This document shows, piece by piece, positions 1 to 5,850 of a stretch of DNA of 7,526 bases. Source of the stretch: Candidatus Bathyarchaeota archaeon (GTDB lineage Archaea > Thermoproteota > Bathyarchaeia > TCS64); the NCBI GenBank assembly GCA_026014515.1, contig JAOZIG010000180.1:1-7526 (forward strand). The letters run 5' to 3'. Positions within the stretch are counted from its first letter, which is position 1. Each line of letters opens with the position of its first letter. Both the position numbers and the translations under genes were made by a program. The notes below the pieces were generated by a model, which saw nothing but the letters and a program-made list of their open reading frames with translations, was not told where the DNA came from and did not search any database.

Positions 1-519
1 GATCCCGAAGGAAAGAGTCTTAGGTATCTTTGGGAATTTGGAGATGATTTTACTTCTACGCTAAGAAATCCAAAACATTCATTCACTTCAGCTGGACGAA
101 AAAGCGTTAAATTAACCGTAACTGATGATGAAAACGAAAAGGATACTGTTACTAAAATAATACAAATAGTTGCTAATGTTGATCCTATATCCGATTTTAG
201 TGTTTCATCAGAAAAAGAAAAAGTTGGAAATGAGATAACATTTACTGAGAAATCGAGCGATACAGATGGGCATATTATTTCTTGGCTATGGGATTTTGGT
301 GATGATACAACTTCCAATGAAGAAAATCCCACACATATATACTCAGAAGCAGGTGTTTTCACAATTTCCTTAACTATTATTGATGATGATGACTCTAGTT
401 CTGTAAAAACAATGGACATCGAGATTACTGAAGCGGGTATCCCAGGTTTTTCCCCGATAGCAATTATACTTTCTCTTATCTGTCTCTACCCTTTAAGTAA
501 ACGATGTACCAAAAAATAA
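1..519 (+). CDS. PKD-repeat cell-surface protein with PGF-type C-terminal anchor, 3' part only
   Basis: Frame 1 is open from the window edge to TAA at 517-519, giving 172 C-terminal residues; the 5' end lies outside. Two PKD (Ig-like beta-sandwich) repeats are visible. The first is cut by the edge and carries YLWEFGDD at about residues 9-16. The second spans about 61-143 and carries the signature WLWDFGDD (95-102), then NPTHIYSEAG and an acidic DDDD turn. The tail reads GIPGFSPIAIILSLICLY (146-163) followed by basic residues (KR, KK). This resembles the PGF-CTERM-type sorting or anchoring tails of archaeal exported proteins: a short PGF motif, one hydrophobic helix and a positive end. PKD domains are usually extracellular adhesion or spacer modules, so an exported surface protein is inferred; any catalytic part would lie upstream. 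Base composition is clearly more AT-rich than in the neighbouring genes. Confidence 0.85.
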   Translation, partial: DPEGKSLRYLWEFGDDFTSTLRNPKHSFTSAGRKSVKLTVTDDENEKDTVTKIIQIVANVDPISDFSVSSEKEKVGNEITFTEKSSDTDGHIISWLWDFGDDTTSNEENPTHIYSEAGVFTISLTIIDDDDSSSVKTMDIEITEAGIPGFSPIAIILSLICLYPLSKRCTKK

Positions 520-536
520 TTTTCATGTAGTGAAAA
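520..536 (+). terminator. Small hairpin after the PKD gene, possible terminator
   Basis: TTTTCA-TGTAG-TGAAAA is a perfect 6-bp stem with a 5-base loop. It starts one base after the stop codon of the PKD gene and is followed by an AT-rich stretch (TTTTATACTTTA). It sits between the convergent PKD gene and the mlrC remnant. The stem is AT-rich and short, so a terminator role is only a guess. Confidence 0.3.
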
Positions 537-542
537 GGGATT

Positions 543-794
543 TTATACTTTAGTTAGGACGGCGTTTTTTTCATAAGGCGACATTGGTCTTGGGTTGTTT
601 TTGTATGTGAACCAACTGAGATTTGGTGTGATTAAACCAGGTGCGTCTACTTCTAGTATCTGTTTGCTGAATGGCTCGTAGGCTGCCCTTAAGTGTCCCC
701 TGCTCTTCAATACCAGTATCTTGTTTTCGATATACTCTATAAGTATTACAATACCGAGACCAGAAGTTCCTGTCTGCTCTAAGGCGTCAATCAA
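543..794 (-). pseudogene. Remnant of a second M81/MlrC-family metallopeptidase gene (C-terminal end only)
   Basis: This 83-codon reading frame is a broken copy of the 3' end of the peptidase gene at 1579-3051. Its residues from about 24 onward (NKILVLKSRGH, then AAYEPFSKQILEVDAPGL, then PNLSWFTY, then RPM.P) match residues 433-484 of the intact protein with few substitutions (F to L, T to I, R to K). The first ~23 residues show no clear match and run into the promoter of the iron-sulfur gene. The metal-binding N-terminal two thirds of the family are missing, so it cannot be an active peptidase. At DNA level the matching block is about 570-740 against 1600-1770, offset about 1030 bases, same orientation. 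Most differences fall at third codon positions. A short expressed protein is possible, but nothing supports it. Confidence 0.8.
570..740. repeat. Direct repeat, copy A (mlrC 3' end)
   Basis: This block matches 1600-1770 base for base at an offset of 1030. The best part, 601-730, differs at roughly 15-20 sites. Toward 570 the match weakens, and it fades out beyond about 740. It lies in the peptidase remnant and flanks the iron-sulfur gene on its 5' side. Confidence 0.8.
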
Positions 795-796
795 TT

Positions 797-805
797 CTAA
801 ATATA
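797..805 (+). promoter_or_regulatory. TATA box of the QueG-like gene (leaderless)
   Basis: CTAAATATA is centred about 25 bases before the ATG at 827. That places the transcription start at or next to the start codon, the usual geometry of a leaderless archaeal mRNA. No Shine-Dalgarno sequence precedes the ATG, which fits. Confidence 0.55.
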
Positions 806-826
806 ATCACATCTAATTCAATAACC

Positions 827-1582
827 ATGAACCCCGAGGCACTCACAAAAGAGATCAAAGAATACGCCCTAAGCCATGGCGCTGAGCTAGTTGGCGTACT
901 TTCTCCTGAATCCATCGATGCGTTCCCTGAGTACTGGATCGGGTGGCAAGTCAAGCAGAAATCAAAGAAAACCACAGACTACATGGACAACCCCAAGAGC
1001 ATACTAATGCTCGGATATCACGCCTTTGATGACATTCACGAGGCACAGATAGCCCACAACGGAGAAATCGAGTACCCAGTATACGAGCGAATGAGACTCT
1101 ACACAAGACGCGTAATGCGCCAACTAGAATCAAAAGGCTACACGTGTATCGTTTATCCCTTTAATCTCAGCCAGAAAAAGATGGCTCAACTAGCAGGACT
1201 AGGCTCAATGGGTAAAAACAGCCTCATCATCAACCCAGAGTACGGTCCATGGATACGACTCCAGAGCATACTCACAGACGCACCACTAGTACCGGATAAA
1301 GAATATACAAAAGACCTCTGCGGTGACTGCACAAGATGTATTGATGCCTGTCCAACCGGTGCATTATCTCCATATGTCGTTGACCCAGAGAAATGCCTCA
1401 TAGGAATTTCCGAGAAAGAACTAGCACAACTAATAGGACAAGACCTCCCATTCACAGACTTCAGAGATACACCAAACGAAGTATTCAAGAAATACATGCC
1501 ACGATTCACAACAAACAGCGTACTCATGTGCACAGCATGCCAACGAGCATGCCCCTATGGAAAAGAGAAAAGAGGGCTCTAA
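827..1582 (+). CDS. QueG-like protein with two [4Fe-4S] clusters, short form
   Basis: The 251-residue protein carries two cysteine clusters. The first is C165-x2-C168-x2-C171-x3-C175-P (CGDCTRCIDACPTGAL). The second is C190 with C235-x2-C238-x3-C242-P. Together they can hold two [4Fe-4S] clusters. Upstream is the block AGLGSMGKNSLIINPEYG (123-140), highly characteristic of the epoxyqueuosine reductase (QueG)/reductive dehalogenase-like superfamily, whose N-terminal domain binds cobalamin. Bacterial QueG is about 380 residues with C-terminal HEAT-like repeats; these are absent here. Because archaea make archaeosine and not queuosine, tRNA epoxyqueuosine reduction is doubtful; a cobalamin- or FeS-dependent reductase or electron carrier of unknown substrate is the safer call. 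The start fits a TATA box 25 bases upstream. The gene is convergent with the peptidase gene and overlaps it by four bases (CTAA). It is cytosolic: no signal or membrane segment is seen. Confidence 0.85.
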   Translation: MNPEALTKEIKEYALSHGAELVGVLSPESIDAFPEYWIGWQVKQKSKKTTDYMDNPKSILMLGYHAFDDIHEAQIAHNGEIEYPVYERMRLYTRRVMRQLESKGYTCIVYPFNLSQKKMAQLAGLGSMGKNSLIINPEYGPWIRLQSILTDAPLVPDKEYTKDLCGDCTRCIDACPTGALSPYVVDPEKCLIGISEKELAQLIGQDLPFTDFRDTPNEVFKKYMPRFTTNSVLMCTACQRACPYGKEKRGL

Positions 1583-3051
1583 CCAAAAGTAGCCTCTTTA
1601 TCAAAAGGCCACATCGGACGCCTAATGTTCCTATATGTGAACCAGCTGAGGTTTGGAGTGGTTAAACCGGGTGCGTCTACCTCTAGTATCTGTTTGCTAA
1701 ATGGTTCGTAGGCTGCCCTGAAGTGACCCCTGCTCTTCAATACCAGTATCTTCTTGTCCGTGGGCTCGATCCCGTTCCGTCTGAATATCTCAGGGTCGTT
1801 CGGTGAATGGCTCTTCTCGGTGAGGAGTATCTCGATTCCATCTACCTCAATCACCGCTGTTCGTCCAACATCAGCAGGCACACCGATAGCCATCGCTTTA
1901 TGGATAAACCGTCCATCAGTAATAGTACGCACCGTACCTGTCACCATAACTGGCTTACCGTGGAAATCATCAGTCTTGGCACCAATCTCCAATGAAAACC
2001 GTCCACGAACACCCACACGGATCGCCTCCTGAACAGCCCCCGGGTCCTTGATAATCGCAACACCAACATTGGTAGCTCCTCTCTTCAATAGCTCCCTGAG
2101 AATCTCGGTACCATCACCCGGTGCGCCTCCCCCCGGGTTATCAGCCACATCAGCCAGAATAACTGGACCCTCGGGTGCCTCCATCGCGATCTTCACCGCT
2201 TCATCTATCGGTGTCAGTGGTTTGAGGAACTCTTCACGCAGACTCCACATCATCTTCCCTAGCTCGTCTGCGAGTTTCTGGGCTAGCTCTGGATTATTGT
2301 TTGTGACTGCTACTACGTCTGAGCCGCACCGTTCAACATCAGTGTACGCGAAAGCCGGGAACAAACAAACATTGAGAACCTCCGGCGCCTTCTCCATCTC
2401 CCGCGCCTTAGCTAATAACTTGACCATAGGTCCCTCTGCGGTGCGTTGATTGATGGTGGGTGGCAGCATTGGTAGTTTGCAGTGTGCCACTGTTGGTTTG
2501 AGTTCGCCCTTGATAGTCTTGACCAGTGTCTCTGTTGCCTCAACAGCTCGCTCATACATGTCAACGTGGGGATTTGTATCGTACCCGAAAATAGCGTCAC
2601 AGTTGTCCACAATCATGTCTGAGATTAAGCCATGAAGATCAAGAGTGATGATAATCGGTGTATCACCAACTAGCTTACGCACCTCACTTAGCAACACGCC
2701 TTCCGCTTCAGGTACATCCTCCGCTATCATCGCACCATGAAGCGCCATTAACACTCCATCAAGCTTACCCGCCTTCTTGATCCCATCAGTGATGGTATTC
2801 ACGATATGCCAATAGTCCTCGTTTCTGAGTTCACCCGCTGGAGTAGCCCCAGCTGCAATCGTAGGAATATACTCGATGCCTTCCCGTTCAAGCACATCAA
2901 CATAGCCCCCGATAGCGCTACGTGTGCCCTTCAAGGTTTCAACTATCTTGTCCCCATACATGGGGCTGAAGTGATCTAGTGTGGTTTTGACTGTGCTGAA
3001 TGAGTTTGTCTCATGCATCATCTGTCCAAATAATACACGGTAACCTGTCAT
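1579..3051 (-). CDS. M81 family (MlrC-like) metallopeptidase
   Basis: The 490-residue protein is full length for the M81/microcystinase C family (about 480-520). The N-terminal domain opens with the family hallmark GQMMHETNSFS (9-19). It continues with ALHGAM (103-108), the metal-site motif LDLHGLIS (137-144) and YDTNPHVDMYERA (157-169), whose His and Asp residues are the expected zinc ligands. The C-terminal domain has DVADNPGGGAPGDGT (301-315), KSRGHFRAAYEP (439-450) and a closing RPMWPFD (478-484). All expected catalytic motifs are present. MlrC of sphingomonads cleaves linear microcystin products; relatives in other prokaryotes have unknown, probably small peptide or amide, substrates, so microcystin degradation should not be assumed. 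No signal peptide, so cytosolic. A TATA-like box about 26 bases before the ATG suggests a leaderless transcript. A decayed copy of its 3' end lies at 543-794. Confidence 0.93.
   Translation of the reverse strand: MTGYRVLFGQMMHETNSFSTVKTTLDHFSPMYGDKIVETLKGTRSAIGGYVDVLEREGIEYIPTIAAGATPAGELRNEDYWHIVNTITDGIKKAGKLDGVLMALHGAMIAEDVPEAEGVLLSEVRKLVGDTPIIITLDLHGLISDMIVDNCDAIFGYDTNPHVDMYERAVEATETLVKTIKGELKPTVAHCKLPMLPPTINQRTAEGPMVKLLAKAREMEKAPEVLNVCLFPAFAYTDVERCGSDVVAVTNNNPELAQKLADELGKMMWSLREEFLKPLTPIDEAVKIAMEAPEGPVILADVADNPGGGAPGDGTEILRELLKRGATNVGVAIIKDPGAVQEAIRVGVRGRFSLEIGAKTDDFHGKPVMVTGTVRTITDGRFIHKAMAIGVPADVGRTAVIEVDGIEILLTEKSHSPNDPEIFRRNGIEPTDKKILVLKSRGHFRAAYEPFSKQILEVDAPGLTTPNLSWFTYRNIRRPMWPFDKEATFG
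1600..1770. repeat. Direct repeat, copy B (3' end of intact mlrC)
   Basis: This is the partner of the block at 570-740, inside the intact peptidase gene, same orientation. It flanks the iron-sulfur gene on its 3' side. The two copies are diverged rather than identical, so the duplication is not recent. Confidence 0.8.
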
Positions 3052-3073
3052 GGATGAGACTTAGATTCATGGC

Positions 3074-3081
3074 ATATTAAA
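3074..3081 (-). promoter_or_regulatory. TATA box of the M81 peptidase gene
   Basis: On the minus strand this reads TTTAATAT, centred about 26 bases before the ATG at 3051, as expected for a leaderless archaeal promoter. No Shine-Dalgarno sequence is seen between it and the start. Confidence 0.5.
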
Positions 3082-3082
3082 C

Positions 3083-3095
3083 GCCTATGATAGGC
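3083..3095. promoter_or_regulatory. Palindrome GCCTATGATAGGC next to the peptidase TATA box
   Basis: A perfect 13-base dyad with 6-base arms around a single G lies one base upstream of the peptidase TATA box, in the position of the BRE element. Archaeal regulators often bind here to recruit or block TFB/TBP, so it is a candidate operator. The binding protein is unknown. Confidence 0.4.
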
Positions 3096-3119
3096 ATGTT
3101 TGTCGAGGGATATCAATAC

Positions 3120-3128
3120 ACTTTATTA
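3120..3128 (+). promoter_or_regulatory. Possible TATA box for the 122-residue protein gene
   Basis: ACTTTATTA would place transcription start near 3150 and give a leader of about 33 bases containing the GGGAG ribosome binding site at 3170-3174. A second AT-rich run (3159-3168, TAATAAAATA) is too close to the ATG to serve with a normal leader. Confidence 0.3.
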
Positions 3129-3182
3129 CTAACCATCCCCCTCGAATATTCCTTACAGTAATAAAATACGGGAGAAACGCCA

Positions 3183-3551
3183 ATGCTGTTCACGGAGTCC
3201 TTCGAGTATCTTCTTGAGACCGGGTTTCAAAACTGGATGACTGAATCCCTCACACAAATGAAAATAACAGACGTACAGGCAGAATACAAGCCAACAGAGG
3301 AAAACGAGCCAATCATATGGCAAGAAGATACAAGAAAACTTGTTATTCATGAACCCGACCCATTCAACGCCGCCTTGATATTCCTTGAATGGGTGACATC
3401 TGAGCTACCCCGACAGTGGCATCAAGTATGGCAAAACCTCCAGAACGTCGAGAAAAGCCATGGCAGAGAAGCCGCTGAAACGGTCTTGTTGGATTATATC
3501 TCTGAGATGGACAGACGAGACACTCGTCCAAGCTGGAGTTCATTCAAATAA
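3183..3551 (+). CDS. Hypothetical soluble protein, 122 residues
   Basis: I do not recognise this protein. It starts at an ATG with a GGGAG ribosome binding site (3170-3174) eight bases upstream. It is rich in Trp, Glu and Gln, has no membrane segment or signal peptide, and looks mostly alpha-helical: FTESFEYLLETGFQNWM near the N-terminus, then helices over about 60-85 and 92-110. The segment IIWQEDTRKLVIHEPDP (44-60) may form a beta hairpin. There are no cysteines and no obvious catalytic motif. It is convergent with the next gene, with four bases between the stop codons, and divergent from the peptidase gene across a 131-base intergenic region. The amino acid pattern and ribosome binding site make a real gene likely. 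Confidence 0.7.
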   Translation: MLFTESFEYLLETGFQNWMTESLTQMKITDVQAEYKPTEENEPIIWQEDTRKLVIHEPDPFNAALIFLEWVTSELPRQWHQVWQNLQNVEKSHGREAAETVLLDYISEMDRRDTRPSWSSFK

Positions 3552-3555
3552 ACAG

Positions 3556-3918
3556 CTATTCGCTACTGTTCTCTTCCACTGTTTCTTCTTCAGTGGGTTC
3601 CTCTGCTGGCTCCTCGTATTCACCAGTTGACATCTTCTCCAACAGTGTGACAAGTTTCTCCACGTTTTCCTTCTCCTCAAAAACATAGATGAGCTTCTGA
3701 CCCCAGAGATCAACATTAGCCCCAAAAATCGGGAAAAACGGTGATAGCGTCAACCTAGCCATCTCGCCACCCACAAACATCAGCGGCTTAAAACTCTCCA
3801 GCGCCATTATCGCCGGCATCTCCATACCATATTTACGTATCCGTAGCGCCGCTTCCAGTATAACAGCGTCTATCTCTTCTTCTGTTAGTTCCTCGTCACC
3901 GAAAAAGAAATCACTCAT
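3556..3918 (-). CDS. Hypothetical small protein with acidic Glu-rich tail
   Basis: I cannot name this family. The 120-residue protein has three parts. First comes a short acidic helix (LTEEEIDAVILEAALRIR, 11-28). Next is a compact, conserved-looking core, GMEMPAIMALESFKPLMFVG (31-50), with LSPFFPIFG (58-66) and a strand LIYVFEEKENVEKLVTLLEKM (76-96). The last ~20 residues are a low-complexity Glu/Pro/Thr tail. There is no signal peptide and the hydrophobic stretches are too short for clear membrane helices, so it is probably cytosolic or membrane-peripheral. It lies 33 bases downstream of the four-helix membrane protein gene on the same strand and may be co-transcribed. A weak TATA-like CTATACTAG about 27 bases before its ATG would also allow a leaderless transcript of its own. 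Confidence 0.7.
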   Translation of the reverse strand: MSDFFFGDEELTEEEIDAVILEAALRIRKYGMEMPAIMALESFKPLMFVGGEMARLTLSPFFPIFGANVDLWGQKLIYVFEEKENVEKLVTLLEKMSTGEYEEPAEEPTEEETVEENSSE

Positions 3919-3951
3919 ACCAAGAATACTGGGCTCTTCTAGTATAGAAAC

Positions 3952-4338
3952 CTAGTCCTCTGGCTTCTTCTTTGGACTAAGCCGAGCCTTCATAGTTATC
4001 ACAGCCACAGAGACACCGCCCATCACGAAGAAAACAAAAAGCATCCTAAAGAACGCCATCTGGTTCCCCTGAGTAAACGTGATGAGGCACACGAAGGTAA
4101 ATATCCAGTTGACAACCGAAGAAATAATCGCAACTGGGAACTGATCTCGTGTAAGTTTCCTCAAAACCATGTATGTCGGGAGGGCTCCTGCAAGGAAATA
4201 GATCACATAGGATAGGAGCCAGGGCACTGTGATGGTGTTGGCTAGTCTGATATAGAAGAATATTATCGCATAGCTTAGGGCTGCGGATGCTAGGTAATCT
4301 GTGGCGTTGGGTTTTCTCTCAGACAAAGCGTATCTCAC
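3952..4338 (-). CDS. Small four-helix integral membrane protein, unknown function
   Basis: The protein has 128-130 residues and four predicted membrane helices, at about 16-33, 41-60, 69-90 and 98-117 counted from the upstream TTG. A basic tail (KARLSPKKK) follows, suggesting the C-terminus is in the cytoplasm. There is no ATG near the start. Candidates are TTG at 4344 and GTG at 4338. The TATA-like box at 4363-4370 is centred 28 bases before the GTG and only 22 before the TTG, so the GTG fits a leaderless start better; the choice changes only two residues. No family is recognised, although the helix count and size resemble many small uncharacterised archaeal membrane proteins. It is separated from the upstream operon by a T-rich stretch and its own promoter. 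Confidence 0.7.
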   Translation of the reverse strand: MRYALSERKPNATDYLASAALSYAIIFFYIRLANTITVPWLLSYVIYFLAGALPTYMVLRKLTRDQFPVAIISSVVNWIFTFVCLITFTQGNQMAFFRMLFVFFVMGGVSVAVITMKARLSPKKKPED

Positions 4339-4362
4339 ATACAATATTCTCTACTAGTTAAA

Positions 4363-4370
4363 TTATTTAA
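4363..4370 (-). promoter_or_regulatory. TATA box of the four-helix membrane protein gene
   Basis: The minus strand reads TTAAATAA, centred 28 bases upstream of GTG 4338. Its position, together with the missing ATG, is what decides for the GTG start. It overlaps the T-rich end of the upstream operon. Confidence 0.45.
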
Positions 4371-4391
4371 GAAAAAGAGGGGGGAAGATAA
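4371..4391 (-). terminator. T-rich terminator of the four-gene operon
   Basis: Directly after the last stop codon of the operon, the minus strand reads a C-run followed by CTCTTTTTCTT. A U-run in the RNA is the typical archaeal intrinsic termination signal. There is no convincing hairpin. Confidence 0.45.
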
Positions 4392-5015
4392 TTATATTAT
4401 CTGTAGCCAGTCTCGTAACAGGAATACTACTCTTCCTTGGTACATTCCGAACCTGCTCATGATGGTGTTGCCGAAGCTAGCACCGAAAGCAAGTAGCATC
4501 ATCCATCGTCCAATCTTGGGTATATATCCAATCGTTCCTTGATGCAGTTTCTCCTGCGTAAAGATGAAGTGGAATATCGCCGTTACGGCTCCCACGAATG
4601 TGATGAGTGCGTTTATGGTTCCCATGGCGTCACCCGCGATAAGCGGGGTTCTCGCTGTCTCCATGACTTGTACTATGAAGTCGCTGTGTATGGCTGCCCT
4701 GATGCTGATGCCTACGCCGTTACCGACGAGGAAAGCAATGGGGAACCTATACAGCCAATAGTACTCACGGTGGAAACGAGCATAGAGCATTATGCCGAGT
4801 ACGAATACCACGACATAGATGATCTGCCCTTCCATGATCTTTGTCCAACCATAATCTCGAATGTTCTTAACACCCATGACGATCTGGTGAGCTGCTGCAA
4901 CGCCGATGAATGTGTACTCAGCGAACTTGAATACAACGTTGTCTCTGAACGCGTAGCTTGTGGCGGCTATGGTAAAGAATGCTGCCATCCAAATTGATAC
5001 ATCCATCGATACCAT
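4392..5015 (-). CDS. Polytopic membrane protein, fourth gene of the DUF6754 operon
   Basis: The 207-residue protein has about six membrane segments: 5-22, 32-50, 62-79, 88-106, 131-153 and 168-186. Conserved-looking blocks are YRFPIAFLVGNGVGISIR (89-106), FTQEKLH (152-158) and GRWMMLLAFGASFGNTIMSR (169-188), ending in a Trp-containing helix (FLLRDWLQ). I associate this last block with an uncharacterised family found beside DUF6754 genes in bacteria; that is from memory, not a search. No transporter signature or catalytic motif is visible. The ATG overlaps the previous stop codon (TAATG), implying translational coupling, and a strong GGAGG (5026-5030) lies ten bases upstream. A second in-frame ATG at 5006 is possible. 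Likely a membrane subunit of the complex encoded by this operon. Confidence 0.82.
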   Translation of the reverse strand: MVSMDVSIWMAAFFTIAATSYAFRDNVVFKFAEYTFIGVAAAHQIVMGVKNIRDYGWTKIMEGQIIYVVVFVLGIMLYARFHREYYWLYRFPIAFLVGNGVGISIRAAIHSDFIVQVMETARTPLIAGDAMGTINALITFVGAVTAIFHFIFTQEKLHQGTIGYIPKIGRWMMLLAFGASFGNTIMSRFGMYQGRVVFLLRDWLQII

Positions 5016-5848
5016 TACCTTTTAACCTCCTTTCTCGTCATGAACCAAGAAATATTTCCTACTGCAATGAAGATCAGTACCAGTGTCTGCGAGAACGTCA
5101 AGATGTCGCTGCTGACGATTGCATCACCTGGGTGTCCCGTAAGGAACTCCAGGTCTGCTGCACCCTTAATGCCGTCCATGATGCCCAGGAGCTGTCCCGA
5201 GTCATAGTATGGCTTGATGCTTGTTGTCATCATGCTTAATGTTCCGCCTATAACATCCATGTTATACTGGCTGTAAGCTTGATATACCCAGCCTTCTGCT
5301 ATGTCACCGCTTGTAGTCATATAGGCTACTAAGTCGATGTCATCTGCACCGTTAACATCATCCAATATTGTCATGCCTGATATCGGGTTTCCCTGATAGT
5401 CGTTAGTGACTAGGTCATGAAGGTCTCCGAGGACACCAGCCATTGCTGTCTGGGTTCCCGCAACATAACCGATGAAGACATAGTCTTCACCGTATACTGC
5501 TCCATAGTTACTTTCTGGGTTGACCCCCGCCATAACCAAGGGATACATCAGTGTTCCCTCAAGGGCTGTAGCCATTATCACGACTTTCAGGTCCTTATCG
5601 AACATTTGGTGGAAAGCTGCGATGTTTCCAGGTCCTAGGCTTGGGTAGCCTCCTGAACCATATCCAATGTCGAATAAGATTACTGAGCCTTCTGGTAGTG
5701 CATCAACTGCGTCATACCAGTCTTGACTCATCTGACCCGTCATCAAGGGCAGGCCAAGTGGGTTTAGCGCCGGAACGATAATGGACAGCATTACTAGGGC
5801 CATGACTACCTCACGGGGCAGTGATGTCATTTTTTCCCAAATTGACAC
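5015..5848 (-). CDS. Membrane-anchored alpha/beta domain protein, third gene of the DUF6754 operon
   Basis: The 277-residue protein is built as helix, soluble domain, helix. Membrane segments lie at about 13-35 and 251-270; the C-terminus (TRKEVKR) is strongly basic, so both ends are predicted in the cytoplasm and the domain (about 40-245) outside. The domain looks Rossmann-like: SVILFDIGYGSGGYPSLGPG (55-74), a helix, KVVIMATALEGTLMYP (88-103), YVFIGYVAG (123-131), and a later strand IDLVAYMTTSGDIAEGWVYQ (171-190). It contains an acidic patch ILDDVNGADDID (161-172). The pattern resembles proteins I recall next to DUF6754 in bacteria. Translation starts at GTG 5848: GGGAGG (5857-5862) sits eight bases upstream, two bases after the preceding stop. 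Function unknown; sensing or binding an extracellular ligand is only a guess. Confidence 0.83.
   Translation of the reverse strand: MSIWEKMTSLPREVVMALVMLSIIVPALNPLGLPLMTGQMSQDWYDAVDALPEGSVILFDIGYGSGGYPSLGPGNIAAFHQMFDKDLKVVIMATALEGTLMYPLVMAGVNPESNYGAVYGEDYVFIGYVAGTQTAMAGVLGDLHDLVTNDYQGNPISGMTILDDVNGADDIDLVAYMTTSGDIAEGWVYQAYSQYNMDVIGGTLSMMTTSIKPYYDSGQLLGIMDGIKGAADLEFLTGHPGDAIVSSDILTFSQTLVLIFIAVGNISWFMTRKEVKR
5026..5030 (-). promoter_or_regulatory. Ribosome binding site GGAGG of the fourth operon gene
   Basis: AAGGAGGTT on the minus strand lies inside the end of the preceding coding region, ten bases before ATG 5015. It supports that ATG alongside the TAATG stop/start overlap. Confidence 0.6.
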
Positions 5849-5850
5849 TT

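Noticed and set aside
1186..1533. 115-codon minus-strand frame opposite the iron-sulfur gene
   Set aside because: Antisense shadow of a gene with clear FeS motifs.
1393..1665. 90-codon plus-strand frame across the end of the iron-sulfur gene
   Set aside because: It overlaps the conserved FeS gene in another frame and runs into the peptidase gene; no motif and no start signal.
570..1770. Direct repeats around the iron-sulfur gene as ends of a mobile element
   Set aside because: The repeats are coding sequence of the peptidase, are diverged, and there is no transposase or target-site duplication; duplication and decay explains them better.
2048..2449. 133-codon plus-strand open frame inside the peptidase gene
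   Set aside because: It is antisense to the conserved M81 domain and has a low-complexity Ser/Ala/Thr-rich composition typical of a shadow frame.
4539..4997. 152-codon plus-strand open frame inside the fourth operon gene
   Set aside because: It is antisense to a clear membrane protein, has an improbable Cys/His/Tyr/Asp-rich composition, and has no promoter or ribosome binding site.
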